Of a stretch of DNA of 64,000 nt, positions 1-8,484 are shown in pieces (the stretch's first letter is position 1; each line of letters opens with the position of its first letter). Below the pieces are notes generated by a model. That model did no database searches, was not told the origin of the DNA, and worked only from the letters and a program-made list of their open reading frames with translations. This stretch comes from Mycobacterium sp. PS03-16 (GTDB lineage: Bacteria; Actinomycetota; Actinomycetes; Mycobacteriales; Mycobacteriaceae). The translations under genes and the position numbers were made by a program. Location: contig NZ_SPQO01000023.1 in NCBI RefSeq assembly GCF_004570325.1, positions 16,808-80,807 on the forward strand. The letters are read 5' to 3'.

Positions 1-998
1 ACTGGCCCGAGGGCTACGACTACGCCGGAAAGAAGGTCGTCGTGATCGGCAGTGGCGCCACCGCCGTGACGATGATCCCGTCGATGCTGAACCATGCGGG
101 CGCCGCCGCGCACGTCACGATGCTCCAGCGCACCCCTACCTACGTGGTCGCCTGGCCAAAGGTCGATTCCACGGCGCTCCTCTTCACCAAGTGGTTCGGC
201 GAGAAGCGGGGCTACGCCATCACCCGGTTCGCCAGCATCTGGGCCGAACGCGGCCAGGTGAAGTTCATGCGCGCGTTCCCGCGGATCGCGCGTGCTCTGG
301 TCCGCAAGCAGAACCGGTCCCTGTTGCCGAAGGGCTACGCGGTGGACACCCACTTCAACCCGCCGTACGACCCGTGGGATCAGCGTCTGTGCCTGTCGCC
401 CGACGGGGACTTCTTCGAGGCGCTGAGCGGTGGCGGCGCCTCCGTCGTGACCGACCGGATCGAGCGGTTCACCGAGACAGGGATCGCGCTCGAATCCGGC
501 GAGCACCTCGACGCCGACCTCATCGTCACGGCGACCGGCCTGAACATGCGCCTGCTCGGCGGGATCGACTTCGACGTCGACGGCGAACCGGTTCACATCC
601 CGGACACCGTCGCCTACCGCGGCACCCTGCTCACGGGGCTGCCCAACCTGTCCATCGCGATCGGCTACACCACGTCCGCCTGGACGCTGAAGATCGGCAT
701 CGTCGCCCGCTACCTCTGCGACCTGATCAAGCACATGGACGCCTTCAGCTACGACAGCGTCCGGGTCGACGCCGATCCCACGATGGAGCGCCGGCCGATC
801 CTCGACCTCGACTCGGGCTACGCCCAGCGCGCCCGCGACGTCATCCCGAAGCAGGGCACGGGCATGTTCCAGATGTCGATGTCGTACCAGCAGGACGCGA
901 GAATCCTGCGCGGCCCCTTGCTCGACGACGCCCTGCAGTTCGGCTCCACCCGCGACCAGACCGCCGGCGCGTCCACCAAGGAGCGGGTCGATGCCTGA
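1..998 (+). CDS. Flavin-containing / Baeyer-Villiger-type monooxygenase, C-terminal part (cut by window start)
   Basis: The frame is open from the first bases (codons start at base 3), so the N-terminus lies outside the window and about 331 residues are visible. The fragment begins with a second Rossmann fingerprint, VVVIGSGATA (about residues 12-21), the NADPH site of FMO and Baeyer-Villiger enzymes. An ATG motif in VTATGLN follows near residue 175. The FAD-binding GxGxxG and the FMO fingerprint are not visible. The family uses FAD and NADPH to insert oxygen into ketones or to oxidise N or S. Substrate unknown. It overlaps the next gene, a hydrolase, by 8 bp. That pairing is typical of ketone-to-ester-to-acid-plus-alcohol routes, which is inference here. 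Confidence 0.85.
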   Translation, partial: WPEGYDYAGKKVVVIGSGATAVTMIPSMLNHAGAAAHVTMLQRTPTYVVAWPKVDSTALLFTKWFGEKRGYAITRFASIWAERGQVKFMRAFPRIARALVRKQNRSLLPKGYAVDTHFNPPYDPWDQRLCLSPDGDFFEALSGGGASVVTDRIERFTETGIALESGEHLDADLIVTATGLNMRLLGGIDFDVDGEPVHIPDTVAYRGTLLTGLPNLSIAIGYTTSAWTLKIGIVARYLCDLIKHMDAFSYDSVRVDADPTMERRPILDLDSGYAQRARDVIPKQGTGMFQMSMSYQQDARILRGPLLDDALQFGSTRDQTAGASTKERVDA

Positions 999-1890
999 GG
1001 ACCTCGACCGGTTCGCCGCCCTCCCCTGCGGAACCCGCGTCTGCTTCCGCATCGACGGCCCCGCCGACGGCACGCCGGTCCTGCTGGTCGCGGGCCTCGC
1101 CGAGGACCTCACCACCTGGTCCGAGCGGTTCGTCTCCGCGCTCGTCGCGACCGGTTTCCAGGTGATCCGGATGGACAACCGTGACTGCGGACGGTCGACC
1201 TACGCGACGACCCCGCCCCCGAACAGGCTGCGCCAGCTGCTCGGCCGGCCGCGCCGGGACTCCTACACGCTCGCCGACATGGCCGCCGACACCGCGCAGC
1301 TGATCGAGCACCTGGGTCTCGGCCCGGTGCACCTCGTGGGACGGTCGATGGGCGGAATGATCGCGCAGACCGTCGCCGCTCGGTACCCGCACCTCGTCAC
1401 CACCCTCACCTCGCTGTACTCGACCACGGGCGACCCGAAGGTGGGACAGCCGGCACCGTCGACCTGGGTCCTGATCTCGGCGCCACCGCCACGCAACCGG
1501 GTGGGCGCGGTCCGCGCGCACCTGCGGATGACCGCGCATTTGGCCGGCACCGCGTACCCGATCGACGAGGCGGAGGAGGCCGCGCACGCCGTGACGACCT
1601 TCGATCGCACCGCCGGCGACGCGGTGGCCGGGACTTCCCGCCAGCTCCAGGCGATTCAGGCCTCGGGCGACCGCACCGAGGAGATCTCGCGGATCGCGGC
1701 CCCCACGCTCGTCATCAACGGCGACCGGGACCTCATCGTCGCGCCGTCCGGCGGCGACGCCACCGCGGCGGCTATCCCCGGGGCACGGCACATCGTCATC
1801 CCCGGCATGGGCCACCACCTGCCGGACGCGCTCGCGCTCCGCATCGCCGATCTCGTCGTCGGCCATCTCGAACGAGCGGTGGTGCGATGA
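991..1890 (+). CDS. Alpha/beta hydrolase
   Basis: This is a 299-residue alpha/beta-fold hydrolase of the usual length. The nucleophile elbow is GRSMGG with Ser at about 119. The acid is in NGDRD (about residues 244-248) and the catalytic His in GMGHH (about 275). The cap region is around residues 150-220. ATG 991 lies inside the end of the monooxygenase gene (8-bp overlap), so the two are co-transcribed and probably coupled. The neighbourhood suggests hydrolysis of an ester or lactone made by the oxygenase. Sequence alone cannot separate esterase, lactonase and enol-lactonase activity. Its stop overlaps the start of the permease remnant by 4 bp. Confidence 0.85.
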   Translation: MPEDLDRFAALPCGTRVCFRIDGPADGTPVLLVAGLAEDLTTWSERFVSALVATGFQVIRMDNRDCGRSTYATTPPPNRLRQLLGRPRRDSYTLADMAADTAQLIEHLGLGPVHLVGRSMGGMIAQTVAARYPHLVTTLTSLYSTTGDPKVGQPAPSTWVLISAPPPRNRVGAVRAHLRMTAHLAGTAYPIDEAEEAAHAVTTFDRTAGDAVAGTSRQLQAIQASGDRTEEISRIAAPTLVINGDRDLIVAPSGGDATAAAIPGARHIVIPGMGHHLPDALALRIADLVVGHLERAVVR

Positions 1891-2110
1891 CGGCGACGGT
1901 CGGGCCGGCAGCCGCCACCGGCACCGAGTTGCAGCGGCCCCTCGGAGTCTCGCAGATCGTCTTCATGGTCGTGGCCGTGGCGGCGCCGCTGACGGTGTTC
2001 GCGCCCTGGCGAACGTCCTTCTGGGCGTGATCGGCGCGTCGGTTGTCACGGGCCGGTCTGGGCCCTCGTGCTGCACCGGCGTCGGCCGGACGTGTGCCGC
2101 CTTCGAGTGA
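1887..2110 (+). pseudogene. APC-family amino acid/amine permease, collapsed remnant
   Basis: ATG 1887 overlaps the hydrolase stop (ATGA) and starts a frame with the N-terminal signature of APC permeases: LGVSQIVFMVVAVAAPLTVF (about residues 20-39). It stops after 47 codons at 2028-2030. Without a gap, another frame then reads ALANVLLGVIGASVVTG (last membrane helix) and a further frame reads WALVLHRRRPDV, the usual basic C-terminal tail. GCC GCC TTC GAG TGA at 2096-2110 looks like the original end. Roughly 400 central residues are missing and at least two frame changes are present. Inference: an intact permease once imported the substrate of this operon. Confidence 0.75.
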
Positions 2111-2177
2111 CCCGACCGTCCGGGGATCAGGAAGCACCGAACGGGATTCATCTCAGTCCATCGAGCAAGGAACCACC

Positions 2178-2813
2178 ATGGAAACCACCCTCTCGCCCGC
2201 AACGCAGGTCCGGGTCGCGATCGACGACGACGCCACCCCCGTCGTCCGGCTGATCGGCCGCACCCTGCGCGACGCGGCCCGGATCGATCACGCCCCCGAC
2301 GTCCTCGGGCGCGGGGCCGGCACCGTCGCCGTCCGCTCACACGCCACCCCGCAGGCCGCCACCGTCACCTTCGCCGATGGTGCCGTCGCCGTGACGGGCG
2401 GCGTCTTCGGACCGACCGATGCGACGGTCACCGTCGACCTCGACTCACGGTTCGCCGCGACGGCCATCGAGGGTGATGCGGAGCTAGCCGACGCCGTCCT
2501 GCGCGTCCTGCAGGTCCCGCTGCCCGATTGGCGCGAAGCCGGCGCGCGGTTCTGGGACACCACCCGCGCCGTCCGCGGCGTGCCCGACGTCCTCGTCGCC
2601 GTGGCGACGGGACCGCACCGCCGCGAGGAGGCCCGCTTCGGGACGGGAGCCACGACCTACCGCATGGTCGGCACGGCCGACGCGCTCGCCGGCGTCTTCA
2701 CCGGCGCCGACTTCCTGTTCACCGCCCTGGAACGCGGTCTGGGCGTCCAGGGCAGCATGGCCCAGCTCTCGGCCATGACCGCCGCGTCCTGGAAGGCCCG
2801 CTACGATGTCTGA
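2178..2813 (+). CDS. Protein of unknown function in the amine-catabolic operon
   Basis: The gene encodes 211 residues. I chose ATG 2178 because AAGGA lies just upstream (2167-2171) and the frame further upstream reads through the permease remnant. The protein is soluble, Ala/Val/Asp-rich, with no signal peptide, membrane segment or nucleotide-binding motif that I recognise. The C-terminal stretch GVQGSMAQLSAMTAASWKAR faintly resembles the end of SCP2-like lipid-binding domains, but that is not secure. Its last 8 bp overlap the glutamine-synthetase-like gene, so it belongs to the same transcript and probably the same pathway. Confidence 0.7.
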   Translation: METTLSPATQVRVAIDDDATPVVRLIGRTLRDAARIDHAPDVLGRGAGTVAVRSHATPQAATVTFADGAVAVTGGVFGPTDATVTVDLDSRFAATAIEGDAELADAVLRVLQVPLPDWREAGARFWDTTRAVRGVPDVLVAVATGPHRREEARFGTGATTYRMVGTADALAGVFTGADFLFTALERGLGVQGSMAQLSAMTAASWKARYDV

Positions 2814-4146
2814 TCCCATCCCGCCCAAGGCGTATCGCGTGGAGGCCACCAACCACGACGGCAGCTTCATGGGCAAGTACGTCACAGCCGCGAAGTTCGA
2901 CTCCGGCAAGACCTCCGGGTTCGCGTTCGCCGACGTCCTGTTCGCCATCGATATGGGCACCGACCTCGTCTTCGGCGACCCGTACCCCGAGTGGCGCGGC
3001 AACCTCTACGACATCGCGCTGCTGCCCGACATGACCACGCTCGTGGAATGGAAGCCCGGCGTCCACTCCGTGATCGGCGACTTCTGGCTCAAGGACGGCA
3101 GCCCCAACCCGATCTGTCCGCGCAACCTGGTGCGCCGGCAGATCGCTCGACTCGCCGCCCTCGGGTACACCGCGACGGTCGCCGTGGAGATCGAGACCAC
3201 CCTGTTCGAGGAGTCGATCCAGGAGGCCCGGGCCCGCGGCTACCGCGACCTGACCCCGCTGGGCGGCGAGACGGGGGCGACCTACAACCTCGCCCGGTCG
3301 TCGGACTGGATCGACTACATGGAGGCCGTCACCGACCGGCTCGACGAGCTGGGCATCGTGTGGGAGGCCTGGACCGACGAAGCCGCCCCCGGCCAGACCG
3401 AGCTGAACATCGCGCCGAATGACCCGCTGACCCTTGCCGATTCGTGGGTGCGCACCAAGCAGGTCATGCGCGAGATCGCCTGCGAGAAGGGCCGATCGGT
3501 GACCTTCATGGCCAAGCCGACCGCGGGCTTCGGGCAGGGAGCTCACCTGAACGTCTCGCTGCAGCGCGACGGTGAGAATCAGTTCTACGCGCCGGACGGG
3601 CCCTCCGAGCTCATGCTCAACGCGATCGGCGGCCTGATGGCGACGATGGCCGGCAACACCCTCATCTCGCTGCCGCAGATCACGTCGTACCGACGCCTCG
3701 TCGACGTCTCGGGACCACCGACGACCATCAGTTGGGGTGTCAGCAACAAGACGGCGGCACTGCGCGCCGTCGTCGGACACCCCAAGTACTCCCGCCTCGA
3801 GTACCGGGTGCCCGGCTCGGACGTCAACCCCTACTACGCGCTCGGCGGCGTCCTGGCCGGGATCGTCGCGGGCATCGAGAAGAAGCTGCAGGCGCCGCCC
3901 CAGGTCGAGGACATGGCGTGGTGCCTGCCCGACGACTGCGGCGTCGAGCGGATCCCCGACTCGATGACGAAGGCGATCACCGCGCTCGACGCCGATGAGC
4001 TCCTCCGCGAGTACCTCGGCGACGAGTTCGTCGACTTCTGGACGGCGTCGCGCCGGTGGGAGTGGATGCAGTTCCACACCACGGGCGGTGACCCGTACGC
4101 CGAACTCTCCGAGTGGGAGTCCCGTCGCTACTTCGAGTTCTCATGA
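2806..4146 (+). CDS. Glutamine-synthetase-like gamma-glutamyl-amine ligase
   Basis: The 446-residue protein has the full GS architecture: a beta-grasp N-domain (to about 105) and a catalytic domain. Metal and substrate ligands of the family are present: VEIE (Glu128, Glu130), EAAPGQTE (Glu192, Glu199), GAH (His247), and LEYRVPGSDVNPYYALGG (Glu332, Arg334, then NPY). The usual HxH of GlnA is HLN here, so the second His is Asn, a divergence from true glutamine synthetase. GlnA-type adenylylation features were not seen. A PuuD-like amidotransferase gene follows with a 4-bp overlap. That pairing is typical of gamma-glutamylation of amines (PuuA/PuuD, aniline and isopropylamine systems). The amine is unknown. 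Confidence 0.85.
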   Translation: MSDPIPPKAYRVEATNHDGSFMGKYVTAAKFDSGKTSGFAFADVLFAIDMGTDLVFGDPYPEWRGNLYDIALLPDMTTLVEWKPGVHSVIGDFWLKDGSPNPICPRNLVRRQIARLAALGYTATVAVEIETTLFEESIQEARARGYRDLTPLGGETGATYNLARSSDWIDYMEAVTDRLDELGIVWEAWTDEAAPGQTELNIAPNDPLTLADSWVRTKQVMREIACEKGRSVTFMAKPTAGFGQGAHLNVSLQRDGENQFYAPDGPSELMLNAIGGLMATMAGNTLISLPQITSYRRLVDVSGPPTTISWGVSNKTAALRAVVGHPKYSRLEYRVPGSDVNPYYALGGVLAGIVAGIEKKLQAPPQVEDMAWCLPDDCGVERIPDSMTKAITALDADELLREYLGDEFVDFWTASRRWEWMQFHTTGGDPYAELSEWESRRYFEFS

Positions 4147-4898
4147 GCCGCAAGCCCCTCGTCGGTATCACCGGCCGCAGATTCCAGCTCAGCCTGCTCG
4201 CCGGCGCCGACCCCCGGTACGGCAAGGCGTGCATGGACTCCTTCATGTCCTCGTTCGCGACACGCATCGCGCAGGCGGGAGGCGTGCCCGTGCACCTGCC
4301 CTACGACGCCGATCCCGCCGACGCCTGCGAATGGCTGTCCGGCGTCGTCATCACCGGCGGTCAGGACGTGCACCCCGCCCGCTGGGGCGGCGACGCCTCC
4401 GTGGTCCGCGACATCGACCCCCGCACCGACACCAACGCCCACGACCCCGAACGCGACGAGTACGAGTTCGTGCTCACCCGCGCCGCGATCGACCGCGGCA
4501 TCCCACTCCTCGGCGTGTGCCGGGGAGTCCAAGTGCTCAACGTCGCGCTCGGCGGCACTCTGATCGCCGATCTGCCGCCCGGACCGGTCCCGCACCTGTC
4601 GCAGCAGGGCGCGCCCACCGACGGCGACGCCGAGCACGTGGTGACCTTCGAACCCGGATCGACCGCGGCACGGATCTTCGGCCCGAGCATGCTCACCAAC
4701 TCGTGGCACCACCAGGCCTTGGACCGGTGCGGATCGGGTCTCGTCGTGACCGGCCGCACCGCCGACGGGGTGATCGAGGCGGTCGAGGTGCCCGGTGCAC
4801 CGATCCTCGGCGTGCAGTGGCACCCCGAGTGGATGGCGAGCGACGACCAGGCCATGGCCTGGATCGTCGACGAATCGACGAAACGACAGGAAGCCTGA
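4143..4898 (+). CDS. PuuD-like class I glutamine amidotransferase (gamma-glutamyl amide hydrolase)
   Basis: The gene encodes 251 residues. ATG 4143 overlaps the upstream stop (ATGA). The peptidase C26 / gamma-glutamyl-GABA hydrolase signature is clear: oxyanion strand VVITGGQDVHPAR (about 68-80), nucleophile Cys126 in LGVCRGVQVLNVALGG, and His227 and Glu229 in VQWHPEW. It should cleave the gamma-glutamyl group from a pathway intermediate and return glutamate. Stand-alone PuuD-like proteins differ from synthetase-bound GATase domains in lacking a partner, as here. Coupling to the GS-like gene supports a glutamylation, oxidation and deglutamylation sequence. Confidence 0.85.
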   Translation: MSRKPLVGITGRRFQLSLLAGADPRYGKACMDSFMSSFATRIAQAGGVPVHLPYDADPADACEWLSGVVITGGQDVHPARWGGDASVVRDIDPRTDTNAHDPERDEYEFVLTRAAIDRGIPLLGVCRGVQVLNVALGGTLIADLPPGPVPHLSQQGAPTDGDAEHVVTFEPGSTAARIFGPSMLTNSWHHQALDRCGSGLVVTGRTADGVIEAVEVPGAPILGVQWHPEWMASDDQAMAWIVDESTKRQEA

Positions 4899-4900
4899 GG

Positions 4901-7336
4901 ATGACCCTCGACACGACCCGACTCGGCGGCGCACCGCCAACGCGGCGCGCCGTCGCCGCCGACGAAATCGGCGACCCACCCCGCATACGGACCGTCACCG
5001 GTCTGCTCGCCGACGGTGCCGCCGACACCCCCGACGCCGAACTACTACGCTTCGGCGACGAGTCGTGGACCTACGGGCAGGCTGACGCGGCCTCGTCGCG
5101 GCTCGCGCACCGCCTCATCGAGACCGACGGGATCGCCCCGGACGACCGCGTCGCCATCATGCTGCCCAACATCGCGGGCTGGCCGCTCACCTGGCTGGCC
5201 GCGCTCAAGGCCGGAGCCGTGGCGGTGCCCGTCAACTCCGCCTATCGCGCCGCCGACCTGCAGTTCGTGCTCACCGATTCCGGCGCGCGGGTGATCGTGA
5301 CCGACGCCGATCATCTCCCGCTCGTGCGTGAGGTGATCGACGGAGACCCCGACCTCATGGGGATCGCGGTGGTGGACATCGCGGACACGGCCGACGCCTC
5401 GTTCCCCGCCACGCCGCCCGAGGTCACGGTCGGACCCGACACGCTCGCCAACCTGCAGTACACCTCCGGCACCACGGGATTCCCGAAGGCGTGCATGCTG
5501 ACCCACGACTACTGGACGCGGATCGGCTGGGCGTGCGCCGCCGCGGTGGGGCTCGGCCCGGACGACGTCCTGCTGACCGCGCAGCCCTTCTCGTACATGG
5601 ACCCGCAGTGGAACACGGTGCTGGCGCTCACGACCGGCGCCCAGCTGGTGGTGCTGCCCCGCTTCTCGGCCTCCGGGTTCATGGCCGACGTCCGTCGCCA
5701 CGGGGCGACGTTCTGCTACGTGCTCGGCTCCATGCCGACGCTGTTGTTCAAGCAGTCGCCCGCCCCGGAGGACCGGGACCACCGCCTGCGCGCCGTGTTC
5801 TGCTCGGCGATACCCGTGGCACTGCACGCCGATCTCGAGGAACGCTGGGGCGCGCCCTGGCGCGAGGTGTACGGGATGACGGAGACGGGGATCGACCTGT
5901 TCAGCCCGTTCGACGACGCGTCCGCCGTCGGCACCGGAACGCTCGGAGACCCCCTGCCCACCAAGCGGATCCGGATCGTCGACGCCGACGGCGCCGAGGT
6001 GCCCGACGGAACGCCCGGCGAGCTGACGGTGTCCGGCGCCCCGATGATGCTGGGGTACTGGAACCGGCCGGACGCCACGGCGGAGACGCTGCGCGACGGG
6101 TGGCTGCACACCGGCGACGTCGCGGTGCACGACGAGCACGGCTACCGGCTCGTCGGCCGGCTCAAGGACATGGTGCGCCGCGGAGGCGAGAACGTCGCCG
6201 CCGTCGAAGTCGAGGCCGCGCTCGAGCACGACGACGCCGTGGTCGCGTCCGCGGTCGTCGCCGAGCCCGATCCGGTGCTCGGCGAGGAGGTCAAGGCGTT
6301 CGTCCAGCTCGCCCCGGGGCTCGCCGCCGATCGTGCGGCGGCCGCGGCGATCATCGCCCGGGTAGCGGGCCGCCTCGCGAAGTTCAAGGTGCCGCGGTAC
6401 GTCGAGTTCGTCTCGGACTTCCCGCGCACCCCATCCCAGCGGGTGTCCAAACCCACTCTCAAGGCCCGTGCCGCCGAGGTGCCCGGCACGGTCTTCGACC
6501 TCCGCGCCCCGGCACCGTCGAACAAGGAGAACCCCGTGCAAGAGACCGTCGATCCCACCGAGCACGTCCTCGTCGAGGTGGTGCGCGAGGTCGCCGTGAT
6601 CACGCTGCGCCGCCCCGACAAGCTCAACGCGCTGACTGTCGGCATGCGGCGTCGCCTCGCAGCCCTCATCCGTGAGTACGGCACGGGCGAGCGCGCCCGC
6701 GGCATCGTGCTGACGGGTACCGGTCGCGCGTTCAGCGCCGGCGAGGATCTCTCCGCGGCGCCGACGAGCTTCGGCGAGATGCGGGTCAGTTTCGAGAGCT
6801 TCCACGATGTCACGCGCGCCGTGATCGAGACACGCGTGCCGGTAGTCGCCGCAGTGAACGGGATCGCCGTCGGCGGCGCCTCGGAGATCACGCTGTGCTG
6901 CGACGGCCGGATCGGTGTGCCCGAGACGGTGTACTACCAGCCGGAGAACTCCCGCGGGCTGACCATCTCGAACGCGTCGAGCCTGCTGCTGCCGCGGATC
7001 GTCCGCGGGCACGCGATGCGGATGATCCTCGGATCGGAGCGCATCGCTGCCGATGAGGCGCTCCGCATCGGCCTGCTCGACGAGGTCATCGAGCCGACCG
7101 TCCTCGTCGATCGCGCCGTCGACACGATCCACGCCTGGACGCCGGAGGGCGCGAACACCACCGCCCTGCACCTGGAACTGCTGCGCCCGACGCTCGACGA
7201 GATCGAGCGCGCGTTCGCCCGCGAGGACGCCGCGGCCGACGAGGCGTGGAACAGCGGCGCCCTGACCGCGGGCGTCCAAGGCTTCTGGGACGCCCGCAGC
7301 ACACCCGCCGCCGCTACCACCGGAGGAACCCGATGA
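4901..7336 (+). CDS. AMP-dependent acyl-CoA ligase fused in frame to an enoyl-CoA hydratase (crotonase)
   Basis: One uninterrupted frame of 811 residues. Residues 1 to about 545 are an ANL-superfamily ligase: P-loop YTSGTTGFPK (187-196), YGMTETG, the TGDVA hinge region and GRLKDMVRRGGENVAAVEVE. Residues about 546-811 are a crotonase: RRPDKLNAL, oxyanion segment AFSAGEDLS, NGIAVGGASE, and an ILGSERI helix. At the junction, AAGGAGA followed by GTG (6524-6538) forms a good ribosome site in frame, so a separate 266-residue crotonase may also be made. The C-terminal ligase motif reads RTPSQRVSK where the A10 motif normally has GK, so an Arg sits where the catalytic Lys is expected. Predicted role: CoA activation of the carbon skeleton, then hydration. 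Confidence 0.85.
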   Translation: MTLDTTRLGGAPPTRRAVAADEIGDPPRIRTVTGLLADGAADTPDAELLRFGDESWTYGQADAASSRLAHRLIETDGIAPDDRVAIMLPNIAGWPLTWLAALKAGAVAVPVNSAYRAADLQFVLTDSGARVIVTDADHLPLVREVIDGDPDLMGIAVVDIADTADASFPATPPEVTVGPDTLANLQYTSGTTGFPKACMLTHDYWTRIGWACAAAVGLGPDDVLLTAQPFSYMDPQWNTVLALTTGAQLVVLPRFSASGFMADVRRHGATFCYVLGSMPTLLFKQSPAPEDRDHRLRAVFCSAIPVALHADLEERWGAPWREVYGMTETGIDLFSPFDDASAVGTGTLGDPLPTKRIRIVDADGAEVPDGTPGELTVSGAPMMLGYWNRPDATAETLRDGWLHTGDVAVHDEHGYRLVGRLKDMVRRGGENVAAVEVEAALEHDDAVVASAVVAEPDPVLGEEVKAFVQLAPGLAADRAAAAAIIARVAGRLAKFKVPRYVEFVSDFPRTPSQRVSKPTLKARAAEVPGTVFDLRAPAPSNKENPVQETVDPTEHVLVEVVREVAVITLRRPDKLNALTVGMRRRLAALIREYGTGERARGIVLTGTGRAFSAGEDLSAAPTSFGEMRVSFESFHDVTRAVIETRVPVVAAVNGIAVGGASEITLCCDGRIGVPETVYYQPENSRGLTISNASSLLLPRIVRGHAMRMILGSERIAADEALRIGLLDEVIEPTVLVDRAVDTIHAWTPEGANTTALHLELLRPTLDEIERAFAREDAAADEAWNSGALTAGVQGFWDARSTPAAATTGGTR
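6524..6538 (+). promoter_or_regulatory. Internal ribosome-binding site and GTG start inside the ligase-crotonase frame
   Basis: AAGGAGA at 6524-6530 is followed 5 nt later by GTG at 6536. The GTG is in the same frame as the ligase, immediately before the crotonase homology (the first crotonase-like strand starts about 15 codons later). No stop codon separates the two domains. This is either the remnant of a once separate start whose upstream stop was lost, or a working internal start that gives free crotonase as well as the fusion. Confidence 0.6.
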
Positions 7337-8484
7337 TCACCACCCGCGCCGCCGTTCTCACCGCCGTGGGCGAGTCGCTGCAGCTCACCGGCATCGTCGT
7401 CGACGATCCTCAGCCGCACGAGGTCCGCATCGCCGTCACGCACGTCGGCCTGTGCCACAGCGACCTGCACTACATTTCCGGCACCGTCCCCACCGAACTG
7501 CCGGTCGTGGTCGGGCACGAGGTCGCGGGCGTCGTCGAGGCCGTCGGATCCGCGGTCACCGGGCTGCGCCCGGGGGACCGGGTCACCGGTGCGCTCACGC
7601 CGTCGTGCGGGCAGTGCCGGAACTGCGACGCCGGGCACTCCACGCAGTGCCAGCGGCAGGACGAGATCCGCCGGCGCCCGCGGCCCGCGTACGCGCTGCC
7701 CGACGGGGCACCGATAGCCCGGCTGGGCGACGTGGGCGCGTTCTCCGAGCACATCCTGCTGCGCGCCAACGCCGTCGTGAAGCTGCCCGACAACGTCTCG
7801 ACCCGCGTCGGCTGTCTCCTGTCGTGCTGCATCGTCACCGGTGTCGGCGCCGTCTTCCGCGGGGCGCAGGTGCGGGCCGGTTCCACGGTCGCCGTGATCG
7901 GCTGCGGCGGCGTCGGTTCCGCCATCATTCAAGGCGCGCGACTGGCGGGCGCGTCGGCGATCGTCGGCATCGACCTCGACGACGCGCGGTTGGCGGCGGC
8001 GCGCTCCTACGGCGCCACCCACACGGTGAACGGCGCCTCGGACGTGCCGGCCGCGATCCGCGAAATCCTCGGCGACGGTGTGGACTACGCCTTCGAGGCG
8101 GTCGGATCGGCCCGGACGGCGGCCACCGCGCTCGCCGCGGTGCGCGGTACCGGCACCGCGTGCCTCGTGGGGATCGCCCCGATGGGTACCGACGTCGCCG
8201 TGCCCGCGCACGACTTCTTCTTCTCCGAGAAGAAGCTGATCGGCTCGTACATGGGCTCCGGCCAGGCGCGGGAGGACATCGCGCAGATCGCCCGGCTGTA
8301 CGAGCAGGGCCGTCTGCTACTCGACGAGATGGTGACCGATGTGATCCCGTTCGAGCGGATCAACGAGGGCTTCGAGGCCATGAAGTCGGGCGATGTCACG
8401 CGCATCGTCGTCGCCATGCCCGCCGCGTCGGACGCCCCCGTCCGAGCCGACGCCCGACCCGAGACCGCGGAGGCGATCCGGTGA
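7333..8484 (+). CDS. Zinc-dependent alcohol dehydrogenase (MDR superfamily)
   Basis: The gene encodes 383 residues. ATG 7333 overlaps the fusion gene stop by 4 bp and has GGAGGA upstream. The catalytic zinc site is in GLCHSD (Cys about 37) and GHEVAG. The structural zinc loop CGQCRNCDAGHSTQC has four Cys, and the cofactor fold carries IGCGGVGS (about 195). Length and layout match the class III-like long-chain Zn-ADHs that use NAD(P) or, in some actinobacteria, mycothiol or mycofactocin cofactors. It probably oxidises an alcohol intermediate to an aldehyde for the ALDH encoded next. The Pro/Ala-rich last ~20 residues are an unstructured tail. Confidence 0.9.
   Translation: MITTRAAVLTAVGESLQLTGIVVDDPQPHEVRIAVTHVGLCHSDLHYISGTVPTELPVVVGHEVAGVVEAVGSAVTGLRPGDRVTGALTPSCGQCRNCDAGHSTQCQRQDEIRRRPRPAYALPDGAPIARLGDVGAFSEHILLRANAVVKLPDNVSTRVGCLLSCCIVTGVGAVFRGAQVRAGSTVAVIGCGGVGSAIIQGARLAGASAIVGIDLDDARLAAARSYGATHTVNGASDVPAAIREILGDGVDYAFEAVGSARTAATALAAVRGTGTACLVGIAPMGTDVAVPAHDFFFSEKKLIGSYMGSGQAREDIAQIARLYEQGRLLLDEMVTDVIPFERINEGFEAMKSGDVTRIVVAMPAASDAPVRADARPETAEAIR

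Noticed and set aside
841..1866. Long minus-strand open frame opposite the hydrolase
   Set aside because: It is opposite a gene with complete catalytic motifs; its translation is Arg/Gly-rich without domains, as expected of antisense frames in high-GC DNA.
2806..4146. Calling this glnA (glutamine synthetase)
   Set aside because: The operon with a PuuD-like partner and the HLN change at the HxH motif favour an amine ligase.
5045..7279. 744-codon minus-strand frame opposite the ligase-crotonase gene
   Set aside because: Low-complexity Arg/Gly/Val-rich translation with no domain; a composition shadow of the real gene.
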